Assembly (NCBI GenBank): GCA_041690355.1
Contig: JAWLHK010000005.1
Coordinates: 213,694 to 277,693 of the forward strand
DNA length: 64,000 bases
Direction of reading: 5' to 3'
From: JAWLHK01 sp041690355 [NCBI: bacterium]
GTDB lineage: Bacteria > J088 > JAWLBW01
In this document: positions 42,891 through 51,352 of the stretch, piece after piece
Position numbering within the stretch: the stretch's first letter is position 1
Layout: every line of letters starts with the position of its first letter
The notes under the pieces: model-generated
Seen by the model: only the letters and a program-made list of their open reading frames with translations
The model's database searches: none
What the model was told of the DNA's origin: nothing
Made by a program: the position numbers and the translations under genes

Positions 42891-43838
42891 ATGCAGAAAT
42901 CCGCACCTCCCGCCGATGCGACGTTGGAGCAGCAGCTTCTCGAAGCCGTGCAGAGCGATATCGAGAGCGTGCGTGCGGCCGCTGAACACCTGATCGCCGC
43001 CGGCGGAAAACGCGCTCGGCCCCGCTTCGCCTTCCTGATCGGCGAGCTGCTGGGGGTCGACCCCGCCGTGGCCGCCGCCGTCGGTGCGGCGGCCGAGCTG
43101 GTGCACACCGCCACCCTGCTCCATGACGACGTCCTCGACGGCAGCGATCGCCGCCGCGGGCGACCGGCCGTGCACGCGACGTTCGGTATCCGCAACGCCA
43201 TTCTGACGGGCGATTTCCTGCTCGCCCGCGCCATCGAGCACCTGACGGCGCGCGGACTTTTTCAGGCCACGCATGAGCTGACGCGCGCCGTGCGCGAACT
43301 GGTCGAGGCCGAGCTGCTCCAGCAGGAGCTGGCGTGGAACGCTGCCATCACGCAGGCGCAGGCGCGTCGCGTCGCCGAGGGAAAAACCGGCGCCCTGTTC
43401 GCGTGGTGCGCGCGCGGCCTCGCGGTCGAAGGGAAGCTCGATGCCGCCGGGATTGCATCGGCCGACGCGCTCGGCAGAGACGTGGGATTCGCCTTTCAGA
43501 TTGCCGACGACCTGCTCGACATTCACGCCGGAGGCGGCGACAAGCCGACCCGCGCCGATCTGCGCGCCGGACACGTAACCTTTCCGGTACGGCTGGCCTG
43601 CGATCGGGATGCGGAGCTGGAGGCCGCCATCCGCACGGCCTTCGCCTCACGCCGGGAGGCTGACTTCGAAGCCGCCTGCGCGGCCGTCGAACGCTCGCCC
43701 GCCGTCGCGCTGGCCAGAACCGAACTGGAGCAGGCGCGGAAACGGTTTTCGGATGCAGTCCGGGCGGCGGGCGCCAGCTCGGAGCTTGCCGGCCGCATGG
43801 AAGGGTTCTTCGACGCCGAGATCAGCCGCCAGCGCTGA
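42891..43838 (+). CDS. Polyprenyl diphosphate synthase
   Basis: This 315-residue all-helical prenyltransferase condenses isopentenyl diphosphate with allylic diphosphates. The first Asp-rich motif is LLHDDVLDGSDRRRGRP (DDxxD), the second FQIADDLLDI; GGKRARPRF is the conserved N-terminal Lys-Arg site. Chain length cannot be told safely. The ubiquinone/menaquinone side chain (octaprenyl or similar) is the usual role of this size class. It ends one base before the convergent DUF1566 gene stop. The nearby UbiA-like protein would need such a product. Confidence 0.88.
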   Translation: MQKSAPPADATLEQQLLEAVQSDIESVRAAAEHLIAAGGKRARPRFAFLIGELLGVDPAVAAAVGAAAELVHTATLLHDDVLDGSDRRRGRPAVHATFGIRNAILTGDFLLARAIEHLTARGLFQATHELTRAVRELVEAELLQQELAWNAAITQAQARRVAEGKTGALFAWCARGLAVEGKLDAAGIASADALGRDVGFAFQIADDLLDIHAGGGDKPTRADLRAGHVTFPVRLACDRDAELEAAIRTAFASRREADFEAACAAVERSPAVALARTELEQARKRFSDAVRAAGASSELAGRMEGFFDAEISRQR

Positions 43839-44282
43839 TCAGCGGACGCAACGCACGAGCGCCGCTTCGGTCTTCGGGTTGGTGTATACGTACCCGCTGC
43901 TGAACAGGATGTACCAGGCAAAGTTCGGGCTGCCGTGGCGGGTCGTCGACGACCAGTAGCCCACCACGTTCGTCCCCGGAAAAGCCGCCTCGTCAATGGC
44001 CGGCGACTGCCGATCGTCGGCCACGAGGGAGCGCAGCTCCTTGATCCCGGGCAGGCGCCAGTCGGTGCGCCCACCGAGCGTGAGGCCTTCGCAATAGGCG
44101 AGCGCATCGCGCCAGCGACGCGAGACGTTGTCGTCTTCGCGCTGCCAATGCAGACCCGTCGCGGAATCGAGCACCGTGCCGTCGCCCTGATCGGTCAGCG
44201 TCGACGAGGCCGCCGCGGGCCGGGCCAGGACGGCCGCCGTCAGCAAGGTCAGGAACAGGCAGAAGCGGAGTCGGATGCGCAT
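43839..44282 (-). CDS. DUF1566 (Lcl C-terminal-like) secreted protein
   Basis: The protein has 147 residues. A signal peptide (FLTLLTAAVLARPAAA) leads into one DUF1566 domain. TDQGDGTVLDSATGLHWQRED, WRDALAYCEGLTL, WRLPGIKELRSLV and FPGTNVVGYWSST are its landmarks, ending ALVRCVR. The domain is nearly superposable on that of the next gene upstream, which starts three bases from it, so this is a tandem duplication. It is the last gene of the large minus-strand operon. Confidence 0.82.
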   Translation of the reverse strand: MRIRLRFCLFLTLLTAAVLARPAAASSTLTDQGDGTVLDSATGLHWQREDDNVSRRWRDALAYCEGLTLGGRTDWRLPGIKELRSLVADDRQSPAIDEAAFPGTNVVGYWSSTTRHGSPNFAWYILFSSGYVYTNPKTEAALVRCVR

Positions 44283-44285
44283 GCT

Positions 44286-45377
44286 TTACCGTACGCAGCG
44301 CACGTAAGCGCTGTCCCCTTCGGCCTTCTTCAGCGGGCCGACGTATCCATAGCTGAACAGGACCACCCAGGCCGACTCGGCGTCTCCCGCGTGGCTCGTG
44401 GCGGTCCAGTAATAGGCCGATTCCGTTCCGGGAAAGACACTCAGGTCGATGCTCGGGCCCGCGCGGCCGTAATCGAGAATCGACTGCAGCTCGCGGCTCG
44501 TCGGCAGCCGCCAGCCGCCGCCGGCGAGCGGCAGCCCGCTGCAGTAGAGCACGGCGTCGCCCCAGGTGCGCGCCGTGTCGTCGTCTTCGCGCTGCCAGAC
44601 CAAGCCGGTGATCGCGTCGATCGCCGTGCCGTCGCCGGCGTCTGTGAAGCTCATCGGATAGGCGGCGTGCTGTGCGTCCTGGCCCGCAAAGGGTTCCCCT
44701 TCGGCTGGACAGGCGATCACGGCCGCGTTTCCATAGCACGTCTGCTGTCCGGAATCGGGCACCGGCCAGGATGGACTGCCTCCCGGACCGCCGGCCGAAA
44801 GTATCGTCCAGGTCCAGAAGGCCGGAGTCGCATCGACGTTTCCGGCGGCGTCGATGGCGCGAACCTCGAACGTGTTCTCTCCGCTGCTCAGCCTGTCGAG
44901 GGTGCCGGGCGAGTAGCAGCCGAACCAGAAGCCCGCGTTCAGCCGGCATTCGAACGTGCAGGCCGTCTCGTTGCACGAAAAGGTAAACGTGGCCGACGTC
45001 AGGTCGATCGGCGATGGCGGCCCGTCGGCGATCACGGTTTCGGGCGGGGTAAGGTCGTCTTCGGGCTCGGGAACCGTGCCGCACGCGCCGAGGCAGACAC
45101 TCGCGCACGCCGCGTCTCCTTCGCAGACGAGACCGCACTCGCGTACGCAGGCGGTAACCGGATCGGTCTCGCAGACCGCGCACTCCTCACAGACTTCGCA
45201 CTGCACGGGAGGCGGCGGTTTCGTATCCGTGTCCTTCTTCGCGGGGGGCGGTTCGTCGGACGTGCAGGCAGCCAAAAGGAGGACCGCGAGCAACGGCGCC
45301 GCGCAGCGCACCGCCCATGCACCGGCCCGTTCACGCAACCGCCGGAAGAATTCCCGAGAACCCGCAGGCATGCGCAT
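44286..45377 (-). CDS. DUF1566 lipoprotein with Cys-rich and Ig-like regions
   Basis: About 363 residues from ATG 45377 (an ATG at 45371 is also possible). Leader LLAVLLLAACTSDE has a lipobox. Next is a Cys-rich stretch (ten Cys in about 40 residues, beginning CEVCEECAVC). An Ig/OmpL47-like domain follows (FECRLNAGFWFGCYSPG, TFEVRAIDAAGN), and a C-terminal DUF1566 domain ends YVRCVR. The Ig-like part resembles the last two repeats of the giant secreted protein in the same operon, which supports joint function at the cell surface. Confidence 0.78.
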   Translation of the reverse strand: MRMPAGSREFFRRLRERAGAWAVRCAAPLLAVLLLAACTSDEPPPAKKDTDTKPPPPVQCEVCEECAVCETDPVTACVRECGLVCEGDAACASVCLGACGTVPEPEDDLTPPETVIADGPPSPIDLTSATFTFSCNETACTFECRLNAGFWFGCYSPGTLDRLSSGENTFEVRAIDAAGNVDATPAFWTWTILSAGGPGGSPSWPVPDSGQQTCYGNAAVIACPAEGEPFAGQDAQHAAYPMSFTDAGDGTAIDAITGLVWQREDDDTARTWGDAVLYCSGLPLAGGGWRLPTSRELQSILDYGRAGPSIDLSVFPGTESAYYWTATSHAGDAESAWVVLFSYGYVGPLKKAEGDSAYVRCVR

Positions 45378-45416
45378 CAACGATACCACAGACACACCCC
45401 TTCGGCCCGTACCGGC

Positions 45417-48170
45417 TCATCCCGCATGCAGCGCCCCGATGAGAAACAGAAAGAACAGCGAGAGCGTTACCAGCGCGGCGCGGAACCGAGAAGCCGACGG
45501 CGGACCCGCCATCAGGGCGGCGACCAGGGCGCCCGCCGCAACGCCCGATGGAGAAGCGATCCACGTGATGCGCCCCTCGACCGCGAGCAGCAGCGGTGCC
45601 GCCGCCAGCGCCGCCGCCGTCGTCACCAGGATGCCCGCGTGAAGCTTCTGCAGCGGCCAGCCCCGCCGCGCAGCGAGCGTATACGGCGTCTGCACGCCGG
45701 CGTCGCGATCCGCCGGCCAGTCCTTGTAATCCTTGAGCACGGCCACGAGCGAGAAGCCGCCGAAGGCGAGAAACATGGCCACCAGGGTGGGCGCCTCGAA
45801 CGGGCCCGTGAAGGCGGGGTCGGCGAGCGCGGGCGAATGGGTCGTCCACCAGCGCGGCGCACCGTAGGCCAGCTGTTCATGCGCGGCGACGACGCCGAAC
45901 CCGAAAGCGCAGAACCCCCAGATCCCCTCGATCTTCAGATTGGAGGGAAAGTAGCGCTTCGCCCGGTAGAAGGGGAAGTTGTAGAGCATGAACGTCGCGA
46001 AGGCGATCAGGGCGAGAAAGGTGTTCCCGCTGTGCGCCGCGGCGAGAATGAGCAGGCCCAGCACGGCGGTCAGCGTGAGAAAGCGTACGTCATCGGCATC
46101 CAGGTACCGGCGCCGGCCCTGGAGATCGTCTTCGGCACGATCGAAGAAATCGTTCTGCCCGAGCGCCACCCAGCCCGCGAGAAACATGAGAAAGGCATAG
46201 ACCGCCGTCGTCGCCGAAACCGAACCAGCATAAGCCGAGCCGAGAAAGCAGAAGAGCAGAAACGGGAGCGCGTGCGGGATGCGGCCGGCCAGTCCGGCGA
46301 GCAGGCGCGGACGGACGGCCAGATACAGCGCCATGGCGAGCACGACCCGCATCAGATTCTCGGTCGTGATCCGGTGCCCCGGAGGCCACCCGGCGGCTTC
46401 GACGGCGAGCGCCGCAGCGGTGCCGGGGAGGGCGAGAACGGCCACGCCCCCGAGCCACCCCGCGCCCAACGTTGCGAGCCCCCGCAGAGCCCCCGCGCGC
46501 AGGCCTACCCAGATCGCGCAGGACAGTGCGGCGACCCACCACACGAGCCCCCACCCTTCCATCCCCACCGGCGTCCACGGGACGGCGTCCGACCTGGCGG
46601 TCAGCACGGCAATGGCGGGCGGAAAAAGGCCGAGGCCGATCCAGGGGAGCGCGCCGGCCAGGGCGCGCGGAGCCGAAAAGCGTCCGAAAACCCGCGCCAC
46701 GGATGCGAACCAGAACAGGCCCAGCCAGAGCGTCGCGGCGGCCGACAGCCATGCGGCAAGCATCTGCTCGGGCGGTTCGCCGCCGGCCATCCAGGCCGCG
46801 AGCAGGCCGCCGCCGGCGACCACGAGCGATCCGAGAAAGGCGTGCAGGACTGCGGGCCTCCCTTCTCGCGGCGGAGAGATGCGCTCCCTGCGCGCGGCGG
46901 GGGGAAGCAGACGGGGAACGATGGCCGAGGCTGCGGCGAAGATGACCGCAAGGGCGGCGAGTGTACCGGAGTCCCACGGATACAGCGCGCCGGGCTCTGC
47001 CGGCTGCGGAAGAAAGGCGATCCACCAGCGCGGCGCCCCGTAGGCGGCCTGCTCCGCCGCGGCCGTGATGCCGAGGAGAAAGGCACACACGGCGAGGAGC
47101 CCGCCGAAAAGAAGGGCGCGGGAAAACTTCTGCACCCCCAACCCGAACCCCGCCAGAAAAAGGAGACCGAGCGCAGCCAGCGCCAGCGGGATCAGGCCGA
47201 GCGCATTCGCGGCCGCGAGCGCCAGGAGCAGCATTCCCCCCATGACGGCGAGCATCTGTGCGTCTTCCCGCTCCATCTCGCCCCCGCCCCCCTCGGATCT
47301 CTGTGACAGAACGGCGAGAGCGATCCCGACGACGATGACAAACAGCGCGGCATAGGCAAAGGCGCCGGGCCCAAGGCCACCGACCCAGAGCGAACCGGCG
47401 AGTACGAAGGCCCCCATGACCGCCAGATAGGCTGTGCGCCGGACGAACCACCGGCGCACCGCCGGCTGCAGGGCGACGAAAAGCACGAACGAGGCGGCAA
47501 TCTGCAGCAGATTCACGAGCGCGATGTAGTGGGTCGGCTGCCAGCCCGCGAGCGACCCGAACAGCATGGCGAGACCCGCGGGAAGGCCGCCGATGACGAT
47601 CACCCCGCCGTAGGAGAGCGACAGTGCCGCCAGGGTCCGGGGCATGCTGCGCGTCTTGTGCGCAACGTAGAGTGTCGTGAAGAAAATCACGGTCCACAGC
47701 ACGATGGCTTCGCCGATCGGGATGTTCAGCTTCGGGTTGTAGAGATACCAGTTGAACTCCGAAGGGACCCCCCAGACGTAAGCGTACTGAAAGCCGGTGC
47801 CGCTGAAGAGCGTGTCGAGCAGCGGCGGGAAGATGCCGAGAAAGATACCCACCAGGATGACGTTCATCGAGGTGCGCCAGGGCTGCGGCACGAGCAGGCG
47901 CAGCACGGTCGTGAACACGAAAAAGGTGAACCAGTAGAACCCGGTCAGGGTCACCACGAAGGAGAGCGGAAACGGATCCGGCACGCCGCCGAGAATCCAC
48001 TCGAGAAAGCGCCGCATCGATCCGACAAAGAGACAGAAGAAGAAGATCGCAAGCGGACTGAACGTCCGCTTCTCGAGCAGGGCCGAGACGTTGCGGAACC
48101 AGATCCAGGGATAGTTGCGCACGGCGCCACGCGACGTATCGGGGGGCCGCGAGGCCGTAAGACTGCTCAT
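45417..48170 (-). CDS. Giant membrane protein with a C-terminal UbiA-type prenyltransferase domain
   Basis: This 917-residue protein has more than 20 predicted membrane helices. The start at ATG 48170 overlaps the upstream stop (ATGA). The C-terminal ~300 residues carry both UbiA Asp motifs: QNDFFDRAEDD (about 672-682) and KDYKDWPADRD (about 813-823). A segment AYGAPRWW occurs twice, at about 376 and 769, in matching contexts, so the protein contains an internal duplication. The first copy lacks the Asp motifs. The N-terminal 230 residues are additional helices. A lipid or prenyl transfer function at the membrane is inferred from the UbiA part; the fusion is not one I recognise. Confidence 0.72.
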   Translation of the reverse strand: MSSLTASRPPDTSRGAVRNYPWIWFRNVSALLEKRTFSPLAIFFFCLFVGSMRRFLEWILGGVPDPFPLSFVVTLTGFYWFTFFVFTTVLRLLVPQPWRTSMNVILVGIFLGIFPPLLDTLFSGTGFQYAYVWGVPSEFNWYLYNPKLNIPIGEAIVLWTVIFFTTLYVAHKTRSMPRTLAALSLSYGGVIVIGGLPAGLAMLFGSLAGWQPTHYIALVNLLQIAASFVLFVALQPAVRRWFVRRTAYLAVMGAFVLAGSLWVGGLGPGAFAYAALFVIVVGIALAVLSQRSEGGGGEMEREDAQMLAVMGGMLLLALAAANALGLIPLALAALGLLFLAGFGLGVQKFSRALLFGGLLAVCAFLLGITAAAEQAAYGAPRWWIAFLPQPAEPGALYPWDSGTLAALAVIFAAASAIVPRLLPPAARRERISPPREGRPAVLHAFLGSLVVAGGGLLAAWMAGGEPPEQMLAAWLSAAATLWLGLFWFASVARVFGRFSAPRALAGALPWIGLGLFPPAIAVLTARSDAVPWTPVGMEGWGLVWWVAALSCAIWVGLRAGALRGLATLGAGWLGGVAVLALPGTAAALAVEAAGWPPGHRITTENLMRVVLAMALYLAVRPRLLAGLAGRIPHALPFLLFCFLGSAYAGSVSATTAVYAFLMFLAGWVALGQNDFFDRAEDDLQGRRRYLDADDVRFLTLTAVLGLLILAAAHSGNTFLALIAFATFMLYNFPFYRAKRYFPSNLKIEGIWGFCAFGFGVVAAHEQLAYGAPRWWTTHSPALADPAFTGPFEAPTLVAMFLAFGGFSLVAVLKDYKDWPADRDAGVQTPYTLAARRGWPLQKLHAGILVTTAAALAAAPLLLAVEGRITWIASPSGVAAGALVAALMAGPPSASRFRAALVTLSLFFLFLIGALHAG

Positions 48171-51100
48171 GGCAGGTGAACCTCGGCGACGGCTGCAGCA
48201 AGGTGATGGATGGCCACGAATACCGGCACTCCCTTCGCATCGCGAAGCGGCAGGCCGGCGTCGTCTTCGATCGCGAAGTACCCGTGCGGCAACAGCACCT
48301 CGAGCGCGCCCCCCGCGCCGCTCAGCCCTTCGATCGTGCGTCCGAAGAGGAGATCGCGAAAGCGCACCGGCGCCCCCGCGGCATAGGTCCCGTTCTTCAG
48401 GACCGTCGTGCGGAACCTGCGGATGCCGGCCGCGGGAAAGCCGGCCTCCGGTTCCGGACGACCGAGAAACCAGGCGGTTCCGTTCCACTCGCCCCACCAC
48501 TCCCAGCAGAGAGAATCGATGCGGGCGCGCGCGCCGAACGGAATGCCCTGCACGCGCCCCCCGCAGCGGACGGACAGCGCGGCGTCGCGCAGCTCGGACG
48601 ACCATGAGAAATCGTGTTCGCGACCGCCGGCGAAGCCGAGACCCGGGATAGCGCCCGGCAACGTGAATGCGCGCCTGTGTGTGCCGGACTCGATCATCCA
48701 GGCGCCTTCCGCACGCGGTCCCCACACGTAACCGGCGCCCGAGAACAACGCGGCCGGCGCCGGCCCGGTGACCGAAAGGGAACCCGCCACGGTCTGCAGG
48801 CCCAGCGGCCAGCGGGGCCCCTTCGCGGGAAGGGTGACGTGAACGGTTTTCTCATCGCCGGCCGTGAGGTGAAGCGACTGCGTGAGGCTCGCCCCCGAGG
48901 CCGGCGAGCGCACCATGAGCCGCCCGGCGCCGAGCGCCCGCAGCGAGAAGGTTCCGTCGGCGCAGGCCTGCGTGCGCGAGGTCCATGGCTCGGACTCCCA
49001 CTCGATCAGGGCCCCGGAGATCGGCGTCCCGTCTTCATCCCGGACGGAACCGAGGGCGCGGCCTGTCATGGCGACAGAAAGCAGCGGAAGGGTCACTGCG
49101 GGTTCATCCAGGTAGACCCACTCGCCGACATAGCCTTCGCGCAGGGCCCGGGCGCGCGAGCGCAGGCCGGGAGCGACCTGTACGGTGACCGACGGCGTTG
49201 CGGCGTCGTAGATCCGGAAATCGGCGAGGACGTCGGAGCGCACCTCGACCGCGGCGCTCAAGGCCTGGCCCTGATCATCCTGCACGGCGATCTGCACCGT
49301 CGCCGTCGACGCCGCGGGGGTGCCCGGGAGCGGCGCGGTCGCCGTCTCGCCCCCCGAACTCCAGAGGCGGATCTGCGCCGGCCACGAAGCCGCAAACGGG
49401 AGCGGCGCGACGCGCCGTCCGGTTCCGTCCCGATCCGCCAGCGTATCGAGAGGCGCGCGCACGAGAAGTTCCGCGGCGCCGTCGCGCACCTCCACGAACC
49501 CGGTGACGGCGCCGCCGAACGGAATGCCCGCGACGGCGAGACTCGAGGAGTCTGCACTCGCGGTCAGGCCGCCGCCCCGGTGCAGGGCCACGGCGGCTGC
49601 GGAACAGCCGACGAGGGCCCGGGGTTCATCCGCGGACGCGACTCCGTTACCGTCCTCATCCCAGAACCAGCGGCATGCGTCTGCCGCCTCGGCCGGATAG
49701 GTGACCGAAACCGGAGACGCGGCCGAAAGGTCGATGCCGCCCAGGCTCGTGCGCTCGAGCGGAAGCCCCGTTGGAGTCGTCGCGCGAAACACGCGCAGGA
49801 TACCCCCGGCCCCGCAGTCGCCACAGGCGACCTCGCTGGCCGCCGTCGTCACGGCCGGCATCCCGGGAACCGCTTCGAGCGCGGCCGTCACGGGAACGGC
49901 ACGGCGCAGAAATGCGCCGCCGAAGTCCTCGACGGCGGGGCGATAGATCGGTTCAGCATCGCCCCACACCCCGTCGCCGTTGACGTCTTCGACGAAGAAC
50001 AGGCGGGGGACGTCGAACCAGGGACGGCTCCAAACCGGAACGGTAACCGGGTGCGTCGCGACCGGCGCGGCCTGCCAGACGGGTATCGTTGCCGACGAGG
50101 CGTAGAGGAGCCAGCGGTGCGCCGCGGCCGGCCGCGCCGGCAGCGTCAACGCGATTCCGGCCCTGTAAATGCCGACGGTGCGCCAGGCCGAGGCGCCGGC
50201 GGGCCGATAAAGAAACTCGTTCCAGCCTGCCGCGAGGGGAACCGCGCCGGCCGCGAGCAGCGTGAAATCGAGTGCGCGGATCTCTTCGGGCGGGCCCTCG
50301 CCGGCCTGCGCCAGCCATGCGCCCAAGTCGAAGGGGGCACCGGTGACAGCCGTGATCGGCAGAACGGAGAGCGATGCGGGCGGGACCGCGGCAGCCGTGG
50401 AGGAGACCGCCGCAAGATGCCGGACATTACCGGCGCGATCGGTCACCCGCGCCCGCGCCGTGAAGGCGCCGCCCCCCGTCTGCCAGGCAGTCGAGAAGCG
50501 AAACCCGCCGGAGACCGCCTGCATGGGGACGCAATGGGAAAAGGCGGCGTCGCAGAGTTCGGCGGCGGCGAGGCCCGCACCGGTGTCAGAGGCGTCGATG
50601 CGGAAATGGGTCGGCGGAGACCAGGGCGGGTCAAAGTTCCACACCGCGACAGGAGGCGTGGCGTCGACGTGAACGTCGACGGTGTTGCCCACGATGTCGT
50701 CTGCGCCCGGGGTCGCGACCCGGCACTCCACAGTCCAGGCCTTTTCAAGCGTCAGCGGCGGGAGGGTGAGCGTCGTGGTTCCCCGCGGATACGCCGCCGA
50801 CACCAGCGAAACGCTTCGCGTGCCGCCGGCCCGCAGCTCGAGCGCCGACAAGGCGGCCGGCAGCGAGAACGAAACCTCCAGCGGTATCGGCTCGGCGGCG
50901 CCGTAGTGCGTGCGGGCAGGCGGCTGGATGACGCAGAACCCCTCGGGGTCGCGCATCGCCAGTTGATAACCGAAGCTGTACGGACCCCAGACACGGCCGC
51001 CGGCGTCCCGGGTGAAGACGACAAGGCTCGCGCTGTCGACGAGCCGGATGGCGACCGGATTGCCCTCCCAGGCTTCGACCTCGGGATCCGGGGCCCGGTT

Positions 51101-51343
51101 CAGGGCGAAGAGCAGTTCGACCTCGGGGTCGGCCGCCGCGAGGGTGACGTCAAGCGCGTAAGCGCCGTACGCACCCGGCGGCGGCTCCACCGAAAGAAGC
51201 GGCTCCATCGGCCCCTCGTCGGGCGGTCCGGTGCGCGGCGGCTCGGGATCGCCGGAACAGGATGCCGTCAGCAGCAGCAGGAGCGCGACCCCCGGCCATC
51301 GGATGCGCCCTGCGGCAGGGAAACCGGATCTGCGTATCCCCAT
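48167..51343 (-). CDS. Giant lipoprotein with chitobiase-like and Ca-binding-like regions
   Basis: The protein has 1058 residues. Leader VALLLLLTASCSGDP gives a lipobox. The N-terminal ~130 residues resemble a chitobiase/beta-hexosaminidase C-terminal repeat. Ig-like segments follow (FTARARVTDRAGNVRHL). DVNGDGVWGDAE and DEDGNGVASADE are EF-hand/dockerin-like loops. A carboxypeptidase-regulatory-like domain (GSVRDEDGTPISGALIEWESE) lies towards the C-terminus. No catalytic site is seen, so it looks structural or adhesive. It starts nine bases after the giant secreted protein gene and overlaps the UbiA-like gene. Confidence 0.72.
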   Translation of the reverse strand: MGIRRSGFPAAGRIRWPGVALLLLLTASCSGDPEPPRTGPPDEGPMEPLLSVEPPPGAYGAYALDVTLAAADPEVELLFALNRAPDPEVEAWEGNPVAIRLVDSASLVVFTRDAGGRVWGPYSFGYQLAMRDPEGFCVIQPPARTHYGAAEPIPLEVSFSLPAALSALELRAGGTRSVSLVSAAYPRGTTTLTLPPLTLEKAWTVECRVATPGADDIVGNTVDVHVDATPPVAVWNFDPPWSPPTHFRIDASDTGAGLAAAELCDAAFSHCVPMQAVSGGFRFSTAWQTGGGAFTARARVTDRAGNVRHLAAVSSTAAAVPPASLSVLPITAVTGAPFDLGAWLAQAGEGPPEEIRALDFTLLAAGAVPLAAGWNEFLYRPAGASAWRTVGIYRAGIALTLPARPAAAHRWLLYASSATIPVWQAAPVATHPVTVPVWSRPWFDVPRLFFVEDVNGDGVWGDAEPIYRPAVEDFGGAFLRRAVPVTAALEAVPGMPAVTTAASEVACGDCGAGGILRVFRATTPTGLPLERTSLGGIDLSAASPVSVTYPAEAADACRWFWDEDGNGVASADEPRALVGCSAAAVALHRGGGLTASADSSSLAVAGIPFGGAVTGFVEVRDGAAELLVRAPLDTLADRDGTGRRVAPLPFAASWPAQIRLWSSGGETATAPLPGTPAASTATVQIAVQDDQGQALSAAVEVRSDVLADFRIYDAATPSVTVQVAPGLRSRARALREGYVGEWVYLDEPAVTLPLLSVAMTGRALGSVRDEDGTPISGALIEWESEPWTSRTQACADGTFSLRALGAGRLMVRSPASGASLTQSLHLTAGDEKTVHVTLPAKGPRWPLGLQTVAGSLSVTGPAPAALFSGAGYVWGPRAEGAWMIESGTHRRAFTLPGAIPGLGFAGGREHDFSWSSELRDAALSVRCGGRVQGIPFGARARIDSLCWEWWGEWNGTAWFLGRPEPEAGFPAAGIRRFRTTVLKNGTYAAGAPVRFRDLLFGRTIEGLSGAGGALEVLLPHGYFAIEDDAGLPLRDAKGVPVFVAIHHLAAAVAEVHLP

Positions 51344-51352
51344 GCACGCCTT

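Noticed and set aside
43935-47306. A plus-strand open frame of more than 1,100 codons
   Set aside because: It lies opposite the DUF1566 and UbiA-like genes and its translation is a run of Arg, Gly, Glu and Gln without domains; the minus strand carries clear signal peptides, membrane helices and motifs.
48171-48725. A 185-codon upstream extension of the UbiA-like gene
   Set aside because: It lies wholly inside the giant lipoprotein gene, is Arg-rich, and the ATGA overlap at 48167-48170 gives a natural start.
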